The notes under the pieces are model-generated. The model did no database searches. It was given only the letters and a program-made list of their open reading frames with translations, and was not told the DNA's origin. This document shows positions 8,682 to 18,217 of a DNA stretch of 64,000 bases, one piece after another. Source of the stretch: Desulfocicer vacuolatum DSM 3385 (GTDB lineage: Bacteria; Desulfobacterota; Desulfobacteria; Desulfobacterales; Desulfobacteraceae). Numbering within the stretch: position 1 is the first letter of the stretch; each line of letters opens with the position of its first letter. The stretch spans positions 124,001 through 188,000 of the forward strand of contig NZ_FWXY01000005.1 in assembly GCF_900176365.1 (NCBI RefSeq), in the 5' to 3' direction. A program made the position numbers and the translations under genes.

Positions 8682-9502
8682 TTTTCCATGGCGTTAATGA
8701 TTTTTCGGGTGTTTTTACCCGGTTTACCGTTTCCCACAACCGTATCATTGATCTGAACCACCGGCACAACACCTTTGTTGGTTCCGGAGATAAACACCTC
8801 CCGGGCGTTGAGCAGTTCATCTATATGAAGTGTTCTGAATTCAATGGGAAAAAGAGGCTCTGCCAGGGAAAGAATCACCTTTCGGGTAATGCCTTCCAGC
8901 ACCCCGGTATCGGCAGTGACAAGGATATTGTCAATAAATGCAAAAAGATTGCTGGTGGTTCCTTCGGGAATATTTCCATCCCGATCCATGAGAAGGGCCT
9001 CCATGGCATTTTGTTCCCGTGCTTTTTTTAAAGCAAGGCTTGCTGAAATGTAGGAAATACTTTTGGCACCGGGAATGGAACGCTGGGAAAGGGTGGTGAT
9101 CACCTTAACCCCATGGGTATACCAATGGGCAGGAATGGAGGGCATCGGTGTCACCAGTATAATAAGCCTGGGTTCACCCCGGGGGGTCATAAAATCACTG
9201 CTGGAGCCACCGGTGATGATGATCCGGATATTGGCATTATCCATATCTGAATTTCGTTCCAGGGTTTCCAGGACTATTTTTTCAATGGTCTCCCCGGACC
9301 ATGGAAGGGTAAGTCCGATTTTTTCAGCAGAGGTTTCCAGGCGGGCAATGTGTTCTTCAAGAAAACAGGGCATTCCGTTAAATGTTCTCATGAGGTCACA
9401 CACTCCAAGTCCCCTTAAAACGGCAAGATCATCCACAGGAATAACGGCCTTATCCGCTTCAACAAATTTTCCATTCACATAATATATATTTTTTTTATCC
9501 AC
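8651..9502 (-). CDS. Class IV aminotransferase (BCAT/DAAT-like)
   Basis: PLP enzyme of fold type IV, 283 residues from the chosen start. The catalytic Lys is at about residue 147 (GAKSISY), followed by the EALLMDRDGNIPEG segment and the Asn of TTSNLF, which together define the branched-chain aminotransferase / D-amino acid aminotransferase / aminodeoxychorismate lyase group. Sequence alone does not separate these. I chose GTG at 9502 because it has a GGAG site and leaves eight bases after pepN; an upstream ATG at 9571 would overlap pepN. Its 3' end overlaps the convergent helicase gene by 31 bases. Co-transcribed with pepN, so it may act on amino acids released from peptides (inference). Confidence 0.82.
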   Translation of the reverse strand: MDKKNIYYVNGKFVEADKAVIPVDDLAVLRGLGVCDLMRTFNGMPCFLEEHIARLETSAEKIGLTLPWSGETIEKIVLETLERNSDMDNANIRIIITGGSSSDFMTPRGEPRLIILVTPMPSIPAHWYTHGVKVITTLSQRSIPGAKSISYISASLALKKAREQNAMEALLMDRDGNIPEGTTSNLFAFIDNILVTADTGVLEGITRKVILSLAEPLFPIEFRTLHIDELLNAREVFISGTNKGVVPVVQINDTVVGNGKPGKNTRKIINAMENHSPELSCGG

Positions 9503-9509
9503 TGTTTTT

Positions 9510-12125
9510 TTATTCTCCCAATGCCCGGGAAACAATTTCATAGACATCCCGGGAAAGTCCCCGGACGTCATGGATTCGTTTTAATTGATTTTTCATTAAT
9601 TCCCGCCTGCGGGCGTCATATCGCTTGTATCGATTAAAGACAGACACCATACGGGCTGTAATTTGAGGATTTATTTTATCCAGGTCAATGACTTTATCTG
9701 CAAAAAACTGATAGCCTGCACCATCGGCTTGGTGGAACACAAAGGGATTGGTCATACCAAACACACCGATCAGGGATCTGATGCGGTTGGGGTTTTTCCA
9801 GGTAAAATCAGGATGACGGCATAATGACTTAATTTTATCAAGGGTGCCCGGCACGGTGGCCCCTGCCTGTACACTGAACCATTTGTCCATGACAAGGGGA
9901 TCTGTGTGCCATTTTTCATAAAACTGCTCCAGGGCGGGCCCTGTAAATGGCGATGTCATGTCGCATAAAAGGGTCAGACTGAAAATTTCCCGGGTCATAT
10001 TGCCGGAGGATATAAAATGTTGATAAATGATCTCCTGGCTTTGTGGGCTTTCCAGGGCTGCCACATAGGATAAGGCTGCATTTACAAGACTCCTGTGGGC
10101 CATGGCATTGTGGGATAGATCCTTGGGATCCACGGCTGAACCACTGTCAATGATTTCCATGAACAACCCTTCAAGCTCTTTTGCAATGCTTTGTCTTAAG
10201 AACTGTCTGGCAGAATGGATGGCATCCACATCTATAATTTCATATTTTTCACCAATCTCATTTTCGTCGGGCAGGGTGATGGTTTTTGCCATTAAAGCCC
10301 GGTCCATGTGGGGATCTTTTAATGCTTTTTCAAGGGCATTGATCACATGGGAAGACACCGTGGGGGTGGCATGGGACTGCAAACCGGAAATAAGGGTGTC
10401 AATTTCCCGGAAATAAAGCTGTTGGGCTGCATCCCAGCGATTAAAGGCATCATTGTCATGGGCCATGAGAAATGAAAGTTCTTCACAGGTAAGGTCGGTG
10501 TCCATGATCACAGGGGCGGAAAATCCCCGGAACAGGGAAGGGACTGTTTCTGATGGGATGTCATCAAAGACCCATTCTTTTTCCAAAGATTTCAGTTCCA
10601 GAAGGTGGTGTTCCGGTGGGGTAATGTCTTTGCCGTTTTTGTCCAAAAGGCCGAATTTAATGGGAATATGAAGGGCCTTTTTCTGTTGTTGATTATGATC
10701 CGGAGGGGTTGTCTGAGCGATTTTTATTGTGAGCTGCCGACGTTTTTCATTGTAAGTGCGGCGCACAGTTACCCGGGGGGTACCCGATTGGGAATACCAC
10801 AATCGAAACCGGGAAAGATCCACCCCTGCCGCATCTTCCATGGTTTGGATAAAATCCTCGGTGGTGACTGCCCGGCCATCAAAACGGTGGAAATAGAGAT
10901 CCATTCCCTTGCGAAAGATTTCCCTGCCAAGGATTTCATGAATCATACGAATCACCTCGGCGCCTTTTTCGTAAACAGTCATTGTGTAGAAATTATTCAT
11001 TTCTATGTAGGATTCCGGACGTACCGGATGGGACATGGGACCGGCATCTTCAGGGAATTGCAGTGTTCTTAAATTTTTTACATCAGAAATGCGTTTTACG
11101 GCCCGGGAGTTTAAATCTGCGGTGAACTCCTGGTCCCTGAATACGGTCAAGCCCTCCTTCAGGCTCAATTGAAACCAGTTTTGCAAGGTCACACGGTTAC
11201 CGGTCCAGTTGTGGAAATACTCATGGCCGATGACCCCCTGGATGTTCATGAAATCCTGATCAGTTGCCGTTTCCGGGCGGGCAAGGACATATTTTGAGTT
11301 AAAGACGTTCAAGCCTTTGTTTTCCATGGCTCCCATGTTGAAATCATTTACCGCAACAATCTGGTAGAGATCCAGGTCATACTCCCGGCCAAACCGTTGT
11401 TCATCCCATGCCATGGATTGCTTCAGGGATGCCATGGCATGGCCGCATTTATCCTTGTTTTCTGCTTCCACATAAATGTGAAGATCGATTTCTCGTCCGG
11501 AACAGGTGGTAAAAGTGTCCTTTATGCACACAAGATCCCCGGCCACCAGGGCAAACAGGTAGCTTGGTTTTTTAAAGGGATCTTCCCATTTTACATAGTG
11601 GCGATTGTTTTCAAGCTTTCCCTTTTTCACAAGGTTGCCATTGGAGAGCAAAACAGGATATTTGTTTTCATCTGCAGTGATAATGCAGGAAAATCGGCTC
11701 ATGACATCGGGACGATCGGAGAAACAGGTGATTTTTCTAAAGCCTTCGGCCTCACACTGGGTGCAGAATGTGCCGCTGGATTTATAGAGTCCCTCCAGGG
11801 AGGTGTTGTTCTGGGGGGTTAATCTGTTTTTTATTTCCAGGGTGAATTGTTCGGGTACCCTGTTCAGTTTAAAATAATCCTCTCCCCGTTCATATTCACC
11901 GGGCAGCAGCACCATGTCCCCTGCAACCACATGGAGGATATCTGCATCTTGGCAATTCAGCACCAGGGGCGTATGTTCCCCTGCCTGTTCATTGTTTCGT
12001 TGAATTTTCATGAATGAGGTGACAATGACCTCTTTTTCATAAAGATCAAACTGGAGATCAATGGTATCAATCCAGTATGCCGGGGGCCTGTAGTCTTTTA
12101 GATATTTCGGTTCATGTTTTTTCAT
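9510..12125 (-). CDS. pepN: Aminopeptidase N
   Basis: Zinc metallopeptidase of family M1, 871 residues, the usual length of the E. coli type PepN. The exopeptidase motif GAMEN is at 265-269, the zinc site HEYFH at 301-305 with the third ligand Glu324 (LKEGL), and the long C-terminal helical domain of the PepN subgroup follows. It removes N-terminal residues from peptides in the cytoplasm. The aminotransferase follows directly. The ribosome binding site at ATG 12125 is weak, but the N-terminal KYLKDYRPPAYWID is conserved in the family, supporting this start. Confidence 0.93.
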   Translation of the reverse strand: MKKHEPKYLKDYRPPAYWIDTIDLQFDLYEKEVIVTSFMKIQRNNEQAGEHTPLVLNCQDADILHVVAGDMVLLPGEYERGEDYFKLNRVPEQFTLEIKNRLTPQNNTSLEGLYKSSGTFCTQCEAEGFRKITCFSDRPDVMSRFSCIITADENKYPVLLSNGNLVKKGKLENNRHYVKWEDPFKKPSYLFALVAGDLVCIKDTFTTCSGREIDLHIYVEAENKDKCGHAMASLKQSMAWDEQRFGREYDLDLYQIVAVNDFNMGAMENKGLNVFNSKYVLARPETATDQDFMNIQGVIGHEYFHNWTGNRVTLQNWFQLSLKEGLTVFRDQEFTADLNSRAVKRISDVKNLRTLQFPEDAGPMSHPVRPESYIEMNNFYTMTVYEKGAEVIRMIHEILGREIFRKGMDLYFHRFDGRAVTTEDFIQTMEDAAGVDLSRFRLWYSQSGTPRVTVRRTYNEKRRQLTIKIAQTTPPDHNQQQKKALHIPIKFGLLDKNGKDITPPEHHLLELKSLEKEWVFDDIPSETVPSLFRGFSAPVIMDTDLTCEELSFLMAHDNDAFNRWDAAQQLYFREIDTLISGLQSHATPTVSSHVINALEKALKDPHMDRALMAKTITLPDENEIGEKYEIIDVDAIHSARQFLRQSIAKELEGLFMEIIDSGSAVDPKDLSHNAMAHRSLVNAALSYVAALESPQSQEIIYQHFISSGNMTREIFSLTLLCDMTSPFTGPALEQFYEKWHTDPLVMDKWFSVQAGATVPGTLDKIKSLCRHPDFTWKNPNRIRSLIGVFGMTNPFVFHQADGAGYQFFADKVIDLDKINPQITARMVSVFNRYKRYDARRRELMKNQLKRIHDVRGLSRDVYEIVSRALGE

Positions 12126-12266
12126 AATAGGGACAAATTATTATTGAATACAGGTTTTGTCAAAGAGAAAGAAATCAAATCCATTGAGTTTTTTTCCAAT
12201 TTATGTCAGATAGAAGACTTTAAGAAATGGAAAATTAATTTGTCAATTAATCAGGAGAATCATGAT

Positions 12267-12818
12267 ATGAGCAATTATTCAGATGTTACACTGTTCAGTG
12301 GGGGACACCGGGGAGCCGAGGCAGAATTTGGAAAACTCGCAGAGAAATTTGGACTCAATGAAGTCAACTTTTCCTTTGAAGGCCATAACATTGAACGCAC
12401 CCGGGGCATGAAAGTCCTTTCCCCTGAAGAGTTGAAAAAAGGTGATATCAGCATGGATATTGTATCTGCCCGCATGGGAAGAAAATTTTCCCGGGTGGAT
12501 AAAATCAGAAAAGTGTTTCAATCTATCTTTCACATGGTAAACAACGGTTATCAGGTATTTGTGGTGGGCTGGATACTCCCGGACAACACCGTAAAGGGAG
12601 GTACCGGATGGGGCGTGGAGCTGGCTCGCTTGTTTAACCGACCGGTGTTTGTCTATGAGCAGGATCGACGGGCATGGTTTTCCTGGATTGACAGCAGCTG
12701 GCAGGAAGTGAACCCCACCATCAGCCATAAAACCTTTGCAGGTACCGGCACCCGGAATCTCACAGAGGATGCCCGGAAAGCCTTGAAAAAATTATTCAAA
12801 AAATCGTTTGATGCTTAA
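12267..12818 (+). CDS. Uncharacterised SLOG/LOG-like Rossmann protein
   Basis: 183 residues from the ATG at 12267, which has AGGAG seven bases upstream; a longer frame from 12114 lacks one. An N-terminal strand followed by FSGGHRGAEAEF resembles the nucleotide-binding loop of the SLOG/LOG/DprA-like superfamily, and GGTGWGVELARLF in the second half resembles the second conserved region. A Trp-rich stretch (RRAWFSWIDSSWQEV) is conspicuous. I cannot name a function; members of this superfamily bind nucleotides or sugar nucleotides. It stands alone, divergent from pepN and 154 bases before rfbB. Confidence 0.55.
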   Translation: MSNYSDVTLFSGGHRGAEAEFGKLAEKFGLNEVNFSFEGHNIERTRGMKVLSPEELKKGDISMDIVSARMGRKFSRVDKIRKVFQSIFHMVNNGYQVFVVGWILPDNTVKGGTGWGVELARLFNRPVFVYEQDRRAWFSWIDSSWQEVNPTISHKTFAGTGTRNLTEDARKALKKLFKKSFDA

Positions 12819-12972
12819 ATCCATAGACCCCGACACATGCCATGGGAACCTTTGATTTACAGATGCCCCCTGCCGGGATGTTGTTTGGGGTTTTGCGTGC
12901 TGTGTAAAAAAGCAAACCCTATACAATGAAATTTGCCGGGGACTTGGCGAGTCAAAAGAACAGGTGTAAATA

Positions 12973-14028
12973 ATGAAAAATATGTTAGTAACCGGTGGAA
13001 GTGGGTTTATAGGATCTAATTTCATACGATACCTGTTGGCGGAGTCAGAATTCACCGGCAGGGTCATCAATGTGGATAAGTTGACCTATGCCGGAAACCC
13101 TGAAAGTCTTGAGGATGTCCAGACAGCGTTTCCGGACCGTTACCTGTTTGAAAAAGCAGATATCTGTGATGCCGGGGAAATGGAGCGCATTTTCACCGCC
13201 CATGACATTGATACGGTGTGTCATTTTGCTGCTGAATCCCATGTGGATCGATCCATTTCATCCCCTGAAGTGTTCATAGATACCAATGTAAAAGGTACCT
13301 TTACCTTGTTGGAATGTGCCAGAAGGAAAGGTTCAGATCTTAAATTATTTCACCATGTGAGCACAGATGAGGTCTATGGAACCCTTGGGGAAACAGGGTA
13401 TTTCACAGAGGAAACGGCCTATAAACCCAATAGCCCCTATTCGGCATCCAAGGCCGCATCGGATCACCTGGTGCGTGCCTATCATGAAACCTATGGATTG
13501 CCGGTGACCATTTCCAACTGCTCCAACAATTATGGTCCGTTTCAGTTTCCTGAAAAACTCATTCCGTTGATGATTTTAAATGCCCTGGAGGGAAAAACCC
13601 TCCCCATTTACGGGGACGGCTCCAATGTCCGGGACTGGCTCTATGTGGAAGACCACTGCCGTGCCATCTGGTGTATCATGGAAAAGGGTGTCCGGGGGGA
13701 GACCTATAATATCGGTGGTGAATGTGAAATGAAAAACCATGAAATTGTGGAACGCATCTGCGGACTCATTGATGACACCGGTCGTACATCACCGGGGGTG
13801 AAGCGCAGCCTGGATTTGATCACCTATGTAAAGGACCGTCCCGGCCATGATTTCAGATATGCCATTGACTGCACTAAAATAAAAACCCAACTGGGATGGT
13901 GTCCCAGGGAATCCTTTGATACAGGTATAACAAAGAGTGTGAACTGGTATCTTGATAATCTCACATGGGTGGATCGAATTAAATCTGGTGCATACCTTGA
14001 CTGGATTAAAAGCCATTATGCAGATTAG
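12973..14028 (+). CDS. rfbB: dTDP-glucose 4,6-dehydratase
   Basis: Short-chain dehydrogenase-type enzyme of 351 residues that converts dTDP-glucose to dTDP-4-keto-6-deoxyglucose. NAD-binding GGSGFIG at 8-14, the STDEVYG signature at 130-136 and the catalytic Tyr156-xxx-Lys160 (YSASK) are intact. It starts the cluster rfbB-rfbA-rfbC for activated deoxysugars of lipopolysaccharide or other surface glycans. The 156-base gap to rfbA shows no gene. Confidence 0.93.
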   Translation: MKNMLVTGGSGFIGSNFIRYLLAESEFTGRVINVDKLTYAGNPESLEDVQTAFPDRYLFEKADICDAGEMERIFTAHDIDTVCHFAAESHVDRSISSPEVFIDTNVKGTFTLLECARRKGSDLKLFHHVSTDEVYGTLGETGYFTEETAYKPNSPYSASKAASDHLVRAYHETYGLPVTISNCSNNYGPFQFPEKLIPLMILNALEGKTLPIYGDGSNVRDWLYVEDHCRAIWCIMEKGVRGETYNIGGECEMKNHEIVERICGLIDDTGRTSPGVKRSLDLITYVKDRPGHDFRYAIDCTKIKTQLGWCPRESFDTGITKSVNWYLDNLTWVDRIKSGAYLDWIKSHYAD

Positions 14029-14184
14029 GCTAATGCCGGATAAAAATATACCGCAATGGGCAAGCGATAATCAGATCGGTATATTTTTTGACACAAATCG
14101 CCTGAATGCCAATGGGATAAACAGACCACCGGCAAGTATATCCATTATGTCCATAAGGAGCGTTAACATAAAACGGAGATATAT

Positions 14185-15075
14185 ATGAAGGGAATCATTC
14201 TGGCAGGAGGCTCGGGAACACGACTGTACCCCATTACAAAGGCAGTGAGTAAACAACTGGTGCCGGTGTATGATAAACCCATGATCTATTACCCGCTTTC
14301 TGTACTCATGCTGGCGGGTATCAGAGAAATCATGATCATTTCAACCCCCATGGATCTGCCCCGCTTTAAAGATCTTTTGGGGGACGGTTCTTCCCTGGGT
14401 CTTGAAATTTCATATAAAGAGCAACCTCGACCCGAAGGCATTGCCCAGGCCTTTGTCCTTGCCGGGGAATTCATTGCAGATCAGAGTGTCACCTTGATTC
14501 TCGGAGACAATATTTTTTATGGTTCCAGGCTCCAGGATGTCTTAAAAGAAGCGGTGACCATGAAAAAAGGCGGGCTTATCTTTGGATATCCGGTGAAAGA
14601 TCCAGAGCGATACGGTGTGGTGGAGTTTGATGCATCGGGCAAGGTCATGGGGATTGAAGAAAAACCGGACAACCCTAAATCCACCTATGCCGTGCCCGGC
14701 CTTTATATCTATGACAACCAAGTGGTTGACATTGCCCGGAATTTAAAACCGTCCCCCCGGGGGGAGTTGGAGATCACCGATGTAAACAATGTGTATCTGG
14801 CACAAAAAGAGCTCCGGGTGGAGCTTCTGGGACGGGGTTTTGCCTGGCTGGACACCGGCACCCACGAAGCCCTTCAGCAGGCGGCAGCCTATGTTCAGGC
14901 GGTGCAGAATCGTCAGGGCATGAAAATAGCCTGCATTGAAGAGATTGCTTATCGCTTAGGGTACATCAGCGACAGCACCCTTAAAGCCGTGGCTGCTGAT
15001 ATGTTGAAAAATGATTATGGACAATATCTAATGGGGCTTTTAAAGGATAAAATGCCCCTGGGAGAAGGGCTCTGA
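14185..15075 (+). CDS. rfbA: Glucose-1-phosphate thymidylyltransferase
   Basis: Forms dTDP-glucose from dTTP and glucose-1-phosphate, the first step of the pathway that continues with RfbB. 296 residues, standard for RfbA; the nucleotide-binding signature [11 protein letters not shown] is at 8-18, and [10 protein letters not shown] and EEKPDNPKS are conserved. Start ATG has an ACGGAGA site. The stop codon overlaps the rfbC start (TGATG). Confidence 0.93.
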   Translation: MKGIILAGGSGTRLYPITKAVSKQLVPVYDKPMIYYPLSVLMLAGIREIMIISTPMDLPRFKDLLGDGSSLGLEISYKEQPRPEGIAQAFVLAGEFIADQSVTLILGDNIFYGSRLQDVLKEAVTMKKGGLIFGYPVKDPERYGVVEFDASGKVMGIEEKPDNPKSTYAVPGLYIYDNQVVDIARNLKPSPRGELEITDVNNVYLAQKELRVELLGRGFAWLDTGTHEALQQAAAYVQAVQNRQGMKIACIEEIAYRLGYISDSTLKAVAADMLKNDYGQYLMGLLKDKMPLGEGL

Positions 15076-15629
15076 TGGCCGTACGTTTTACTGAAACCCC
15101 GCTTAAAGGGGTTGTTATTATTGAACCGGATGTTTTTGGAGATGCCCGGGGATTTTTCATGGAAACCTGGCAAAAGATTCGATATAAGGACGGCGGTATC
15201 CATGCCGATTTTGTCCAGGATAACCATTCCCGATCGGAAAAAGGGGTGATCCGCGGCCTTCACTATCAACTGAAGCACGCCCAGGATAAGCTTGTATATG
15301 CAGTGCGGGGGACCATATTTGATGTGGCTGTGGATCTTCGAAAAGGATCTGCCACCTTTGGTCAATGGACCGGATGTCTTTTATCCGATGAAAATCGAAA
15401 ACAACTGTTTGTCCCCAAAGGATTTGCCCATGGATTTTCCGTATTAAGTGATGTGGCCGATGTCACTTATAAATGTTCGGATTATTATGCCCCGGGAGAT
15501 GAGTATGGCATATTGTACAATGACCCGGAGCTTGGCATTGACTGGCAGGTGAAAGCCCCCCTGGTATCGGATAAGGATCTTGTTCATCCCTGTTTAAAGG
15601 ACGTTTCTCCGGGACAGCTTTTTATTTAG
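15075..15629 (+). CDS. rfbC: dTDP-4-dehydrorhamnose 3,5-epimerase
   Basis: Cupin-fold epimerase of 184 residues acting on dTDP-4-keto-6-deoxyglucose. The catalytic His lies in the conserved GVIRGLHYQ segment, and KLVYAVRGTIFDVAVDLR and FVPKGFAHGF are typical. Translationally coupled to rfbA. The reductase RfbD, needed to finish dTDP-L-rhamnose, is not in the window; it may be elsewhere, or the product may be another dTDP-deoxysugar. Confidence 0.92.
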   Translation: MAVRFTETPLKGVVIIEPDVFGDARGFFMETWQKIRYKDGGIHADFVQDNHSRSEKGVIRGLHYQLKHAQDKLVYAVRGTIFDVAVDLRKGSATFGQWTGCLLSDENRKQLFVPKGFAHGFSVLSDVADVTYKCSDYYAPGDEYGILYNDPELGIDWQVKAPLVSDKDLVHPCLKDVSPGQLFI

Positions 15630-15670
15630 CGCCATCCATGGCAGTTATTCAAACAGGAATTAAATGTCAA

Positions 15671-16162
15671 ATGAATTTCAGGATTGGCTCAGGATATGAT
15701 GTTCATCAGCTGGTTTCCGACCGCAAACTGATTCTGGGGGGTGTCACCATTTCCCATGAAAAGGGGTTAAAAGGCCACTCTGATGCAGATGTTATTGTTC
15801 ATGCAGTGTGTGATGCCATGCTGGGCGGTGCAGGTCTTGGGGATATCGGGGAACATTTTCCTGATTCAGACCCCAGCTTTAAAGGCATTTCCAGCCTTGT
15901 TCTCATGGCGCACTGCCGACATCTGCTCCAGGAAAAAGGGTATGAGGTGGGCAACATTGACGGTACCGTTTTTGCGCAGGCCCCCAGAATATCACCTTAT
16001 AAAAAAGCCATGGAAGAAAATCTGGCACGGGCAGCCGGAGTTTCCGTGGACAGGGTAAACATCAAAGCCACCACCACAGAAGGGTTGGGCTTTGAAGGAA
16101 GAGGGGAGGGCATTGGTGCCCATGCCGTGGTTTTACTGCAAAAGCTTGTTCAGGAATCATAA
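15671..16162 (+). CDS. ispF: 2-C-methyl-D-erythritol 2,4-cyclodiphosphate synthase
   Basis: Fifth enzyme of the MEP isoprenoid pathway, forming the cyclic diphosphate in the cytoplasm as a trimer. The metal-binding DVHQ motif sits in the first ten residues, and GHSDADV plus DIGEHFPDSD are intact. 163 residues from ATG 15671, whose MNFRIGSGYDVH N-terminus fits the family; an upstream in-frame ATG at 15638 would add eleven unrelated residues. It follows rfbC closely, while dxs and ispA of related pathways are elsewhere in the window. Confidence 0.92.
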   Translation: MNFRIGSGYDVHQLVSDRKLILGGVTISHEKGLKGHSDADVIVHAVCDAMLGGAGLGDIGEHFPDSDPSFKGISSLVLMAHCRHLLQEKGYEVGNIDGTVFAQAPRISPYKKAMEENLARAAGVSVDRVNIKATTTEGLGFEGRGEGIGAHAVVLLQKLVQES

Positions 16163-16277
16163 CTGCAGAAATAACACTTGCACACCTTGACCGATCCTTT
16201 TTCAATGGTAAATATTCGGTTAACACCCCATCACCTGTTTTGGCCAATAGTATGCTACTGCATAGTCAAGGCTAAGA

Positions 16278-16340
16278 TTCAGGATGATACATTTTCCAGA
16301 CCGGTGTAGCTCCGGCCTGTTCAGAAGCAGTTATCCTGAA
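16278..16340. repeat. Nested inverted repeat
   Basis: Outer arms TTCAGGAT/ATCCTGAA (16278-16285, 16333-16340) enclose an inner hairpin CAGACCGG/CCGGCCTG (16297-16304, 16312-16319) with one mismatch and a seven-base loop. No T-run follows on either strand, so it is not a standard terminator. Confidence 0.5.
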
Positions 16341-16360
16341 ATTAAGATTTGACGTTGCAT

Positions 16361-16430
16361 TACGCAGTCCCAAACAGGTAAATATGGGACACTCTGCCCA
16401 AACATTTACATTACCAATCTGAATATTTAC
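16361..16430 (+). repeat. Degenerate short repeat, family 3, copy 1
   Basis: Shares TACGCAGT, a (C/T)ATTTACATTA(C/G)CAA block and a terminal ATATTTAC-like block, in the same order and spacing, with 23934-23997. Both copies follow a gene on the plus strand. The match is imperfect, so the relationship is tentative. Confidence 0.35.
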
Positions 16431-16509
16431 TATTAATGAATAGTTTTTTTATTATTTTCAAAGTATCCCCCGTGGAGTTGATCAAAATACCAAATCAAGG
16501 ACATATACC

Positions 16510-17946
16510 ATGAGCTTAAGAATTTATAATACACTAAAGGGAAAAAAAGAAGAATTCGTTCCTCTGGAACCGGGGAAGGTGGGAATGTATGTGTGCGGCC
16601 CCACAGTTTATGACACCAGCCACATCGGCCATGCCCGGTCTGTTGTGATTTTTGATGTGATCTTTCGGTGGCTCACGGCATCGGGATATGATGTAAATTA
16701 TGTCCGGAATTTCACAGATGTGGATGATAAAATCATTAACCGGGCCAATGAAAGGGGCATGAGCCCCACTGATATCTCTGAAAAGTACATTAAAGAATTT
16801 CACAATGAGATGGACGGGCTTAATGTGCTTCGCCCCACCATTGAGCCCAAGGCCACAGAGCACATTGATGATATCATTAAATTCATTGAACAGCTCATTG
16901 AACAGGGCAAAGCCTATTATGTGGAGGGAAGTGATGTGTTTTTCTCCATTGAATCCTTTGGAGAATATGGAAAACTCTCCGGCCGGAATCCTGATGACAT
17001 GATTGCCGGTGCCCGCATTGCCGTGGATTCCAACAAGCGAAGTCCCATGGATTTTACCCTTTGGAAACCGGCAAAACCCGGTGAACCGTCTTGGGACAGC
17101 CCCTGGGGACCGGGACGACCCGGCTGGCACATTGAATGTTCTGCCATGAGTAACCGCTACCTTGGCCAGAGCTTTGACATCCATGGCGGTGGTAAGGATC
17201 TTATTTTTCCCCACCATGAAAATGAAATTGCCCAGTCCGAAGCCCTTTTTGGCAAGCAGTTTGTGAAATACTGGGTTCACAACGGATTTGTGGATATCAA
17301 CAATGAAAAAATGTCCAAATCCCTTGGTAATTTCACCATGATCAAGGATGTTTTGGAAACCTATCACCCCGAGGTTATTCGGCTGTTTCTACTTTCCAAG
17401 CACTACAGAAGCCCCATTGATTTCAATGAAAATTCCATGGACGAGGTCATCACCAGCCTGGATAAAATCTATACATTTCTGGACCGGGCGGAAAAAGCCG
17501 GAGTGGATCTGTCCATTTCTCCGGATGCCGGAGAAGAGTGGCAGCTGTTTGCCCAGGCCATGGACGACGATTTTAATTCAGCCCGGGGCATGGCCACCAT
17601 TTTTGACACAGTGAAAAAAGGAAACCGTTTGCTGGACAAGGCAGGGGAGACGGTGTCAGCAGAAACCCTTTCCAAGCTTTCAGAAATTTGTTCTGATTTA
17701 AAGAAGATGGGAGAGATACTGGGAATTATTTCCCAGACCCCCACAGCCTATTTTAAAGGAAAAAAAGAGGCAGGCCTTGCCGGTGGGGATATTGATTCTG
17801 CCATGATTGATCAACTGGTCATGGAAAGAACCCAGGCCCGCAAGGATAAAAATTTTGCCAGGGCCGATGAAATCAGAGCCCGGCTGGATGAGTTGAACAT
17901 CATTCTGGAAGACGGGGCCGGTGGCACCACCTGGAAATTTTCGTAA
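16510..17946 (+). CDS. cysS: Cysteinyl-tRNA synthetase
   Basis: Class I aminoacyl-tRNA synthetase charging tRNA-Cys, 478 residues. HIGH at 38-41 (TSHIGHARS), the zinc-site Cys of MYVCGPTVYD near the N-terminus, GWHIECSAMS in the middle, and KMSKS at 267-271 are all present. The C-terminal anticodon-binding part ends with the usual (A)RADEIRxxL segment. It is convergent with glnS; the gap holds two repeat elements. Confidence 0.95.
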   Translation: MSLRIYNTLKGKKEEFVPLEPGKVGMYVCGPTVYDTSHIGHARSVVIFDVIFRWLTASGYDVNYVRNFTDVDDKIINRANERGMSPTDISEKYIKEFHNEMDGLNVLRPTIEPKATEHIDDIIKFIEQLIEQGKAYYVEGSDVFFSIESFGEYGKLSGRNPDDMIAGARIAVDSNKRSPMDFTLWKPAKPGEPSWDSPWGPGRPGWHIECSAMSNRYLGQSFDIHGGGKDLIFPHHENEIAQSEALFGKQFVKYWVHNGFVDINNEKMSKSLGNFTMIKDVLETYHPEVIRLFLLSKHYRSPIDFNENSMDEVITSLDKIYTFLDRAEKAGVDLSISPDAGEEWQLFAQAMDDDFNSARGMATIFDTVKKGNRLLDKAGETVSAETLSKLSEICSDLKKMGEILGIISQTPTAYFKGKKEAGLAGGDIDSAMIDQLVMERTQARKDKNFARADEIRARLDELNIILEDGAGGTTWKFS

Positions 17947-17970
17947 ACCGCCAATGCTCTTTTTTTATAG

Positions 17971-18060
17971 GCAATACTCAGCAAATCAGGTGTCTATGTA
18001 AGCTTTGTTGTGGGCAGATCCAGATCAGAATAGGTCTGCCCGTGACAGTTTTTATATACA
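17971..18060 (+). repeat. Interspersed repeat family 1, copy a
   Basis: About 90 bases with the blocks AATACTC-GCAAATCAGG, AAGCTTTGTTGTGG and GGTCTGCCCGTG, ending in a TATATA-rich edge. The same order of blocks recurs at 30761-30852 and, inverted, at 34228-34320 and 42361-42450. Lies between cysS and glnS, directly beside a family 2 palindrome. Confidence 0.7.
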
Positions 18061-18090
18061 ATGCAGCCTCTAAAGCAAGCTAAGGCAAAG

Positions 18091-18173
18091 CCGCCCCCCG
18101 ATGGGCAATAAGAACCGGACAATTGAGCTGTCTACAGTTCCGGTCCGGAACCATTGCCCATCGGGGGGGGCGG
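18091..18173 (+). repeat. Palindromic repeat family 2, copy A
   Basis: Long imperfect palindrome: outer arms CCGCCCCCCGATGGGCAAT and its near-complement enclose the core AATTGAGCTGTCTACA. Nearly the same sequence recurs at 54554-54636 and, shorter and inverted, at 49334-49401. In the cysS-glnS convergent gap it could act as a bidirectional terminator. Confidence 0.8.
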
Positions 18174-18217
18174 TATAATACCATTTTCTATATTCGTTGT
18201 GTTCCCCTGAAAATAGT

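Larger units (their letters stand above)
16163..16509. other. Intergenic region ispF-cysS with folded elements
   Basis: 347 bases without a gene. It holds a nested inverted repeat (16278-16340) and a degenerate copy of a short repeat shared with 23934-23997. The remainder is A+T-rich and should contain the cysS promoter, which I could not pin down. Confidence 0.5.

Noticed and set aside
12837-12929. Cys-rich 30-codon frame before rfbB
   Set aside because: Five Cys caught attention, but there is no ribosome binding site and it lies in the rfbB leader.
16278-16340. T-box riboswitch upstream of cysS
   Set aside because: No T-box sequence or antiterminator and no terminator T-run near the hairpin.
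16534-17367. 277-codon minus-strand open frame inside cysS
   Set aside because: Antisense shadow of cysS with no recognisable domain.
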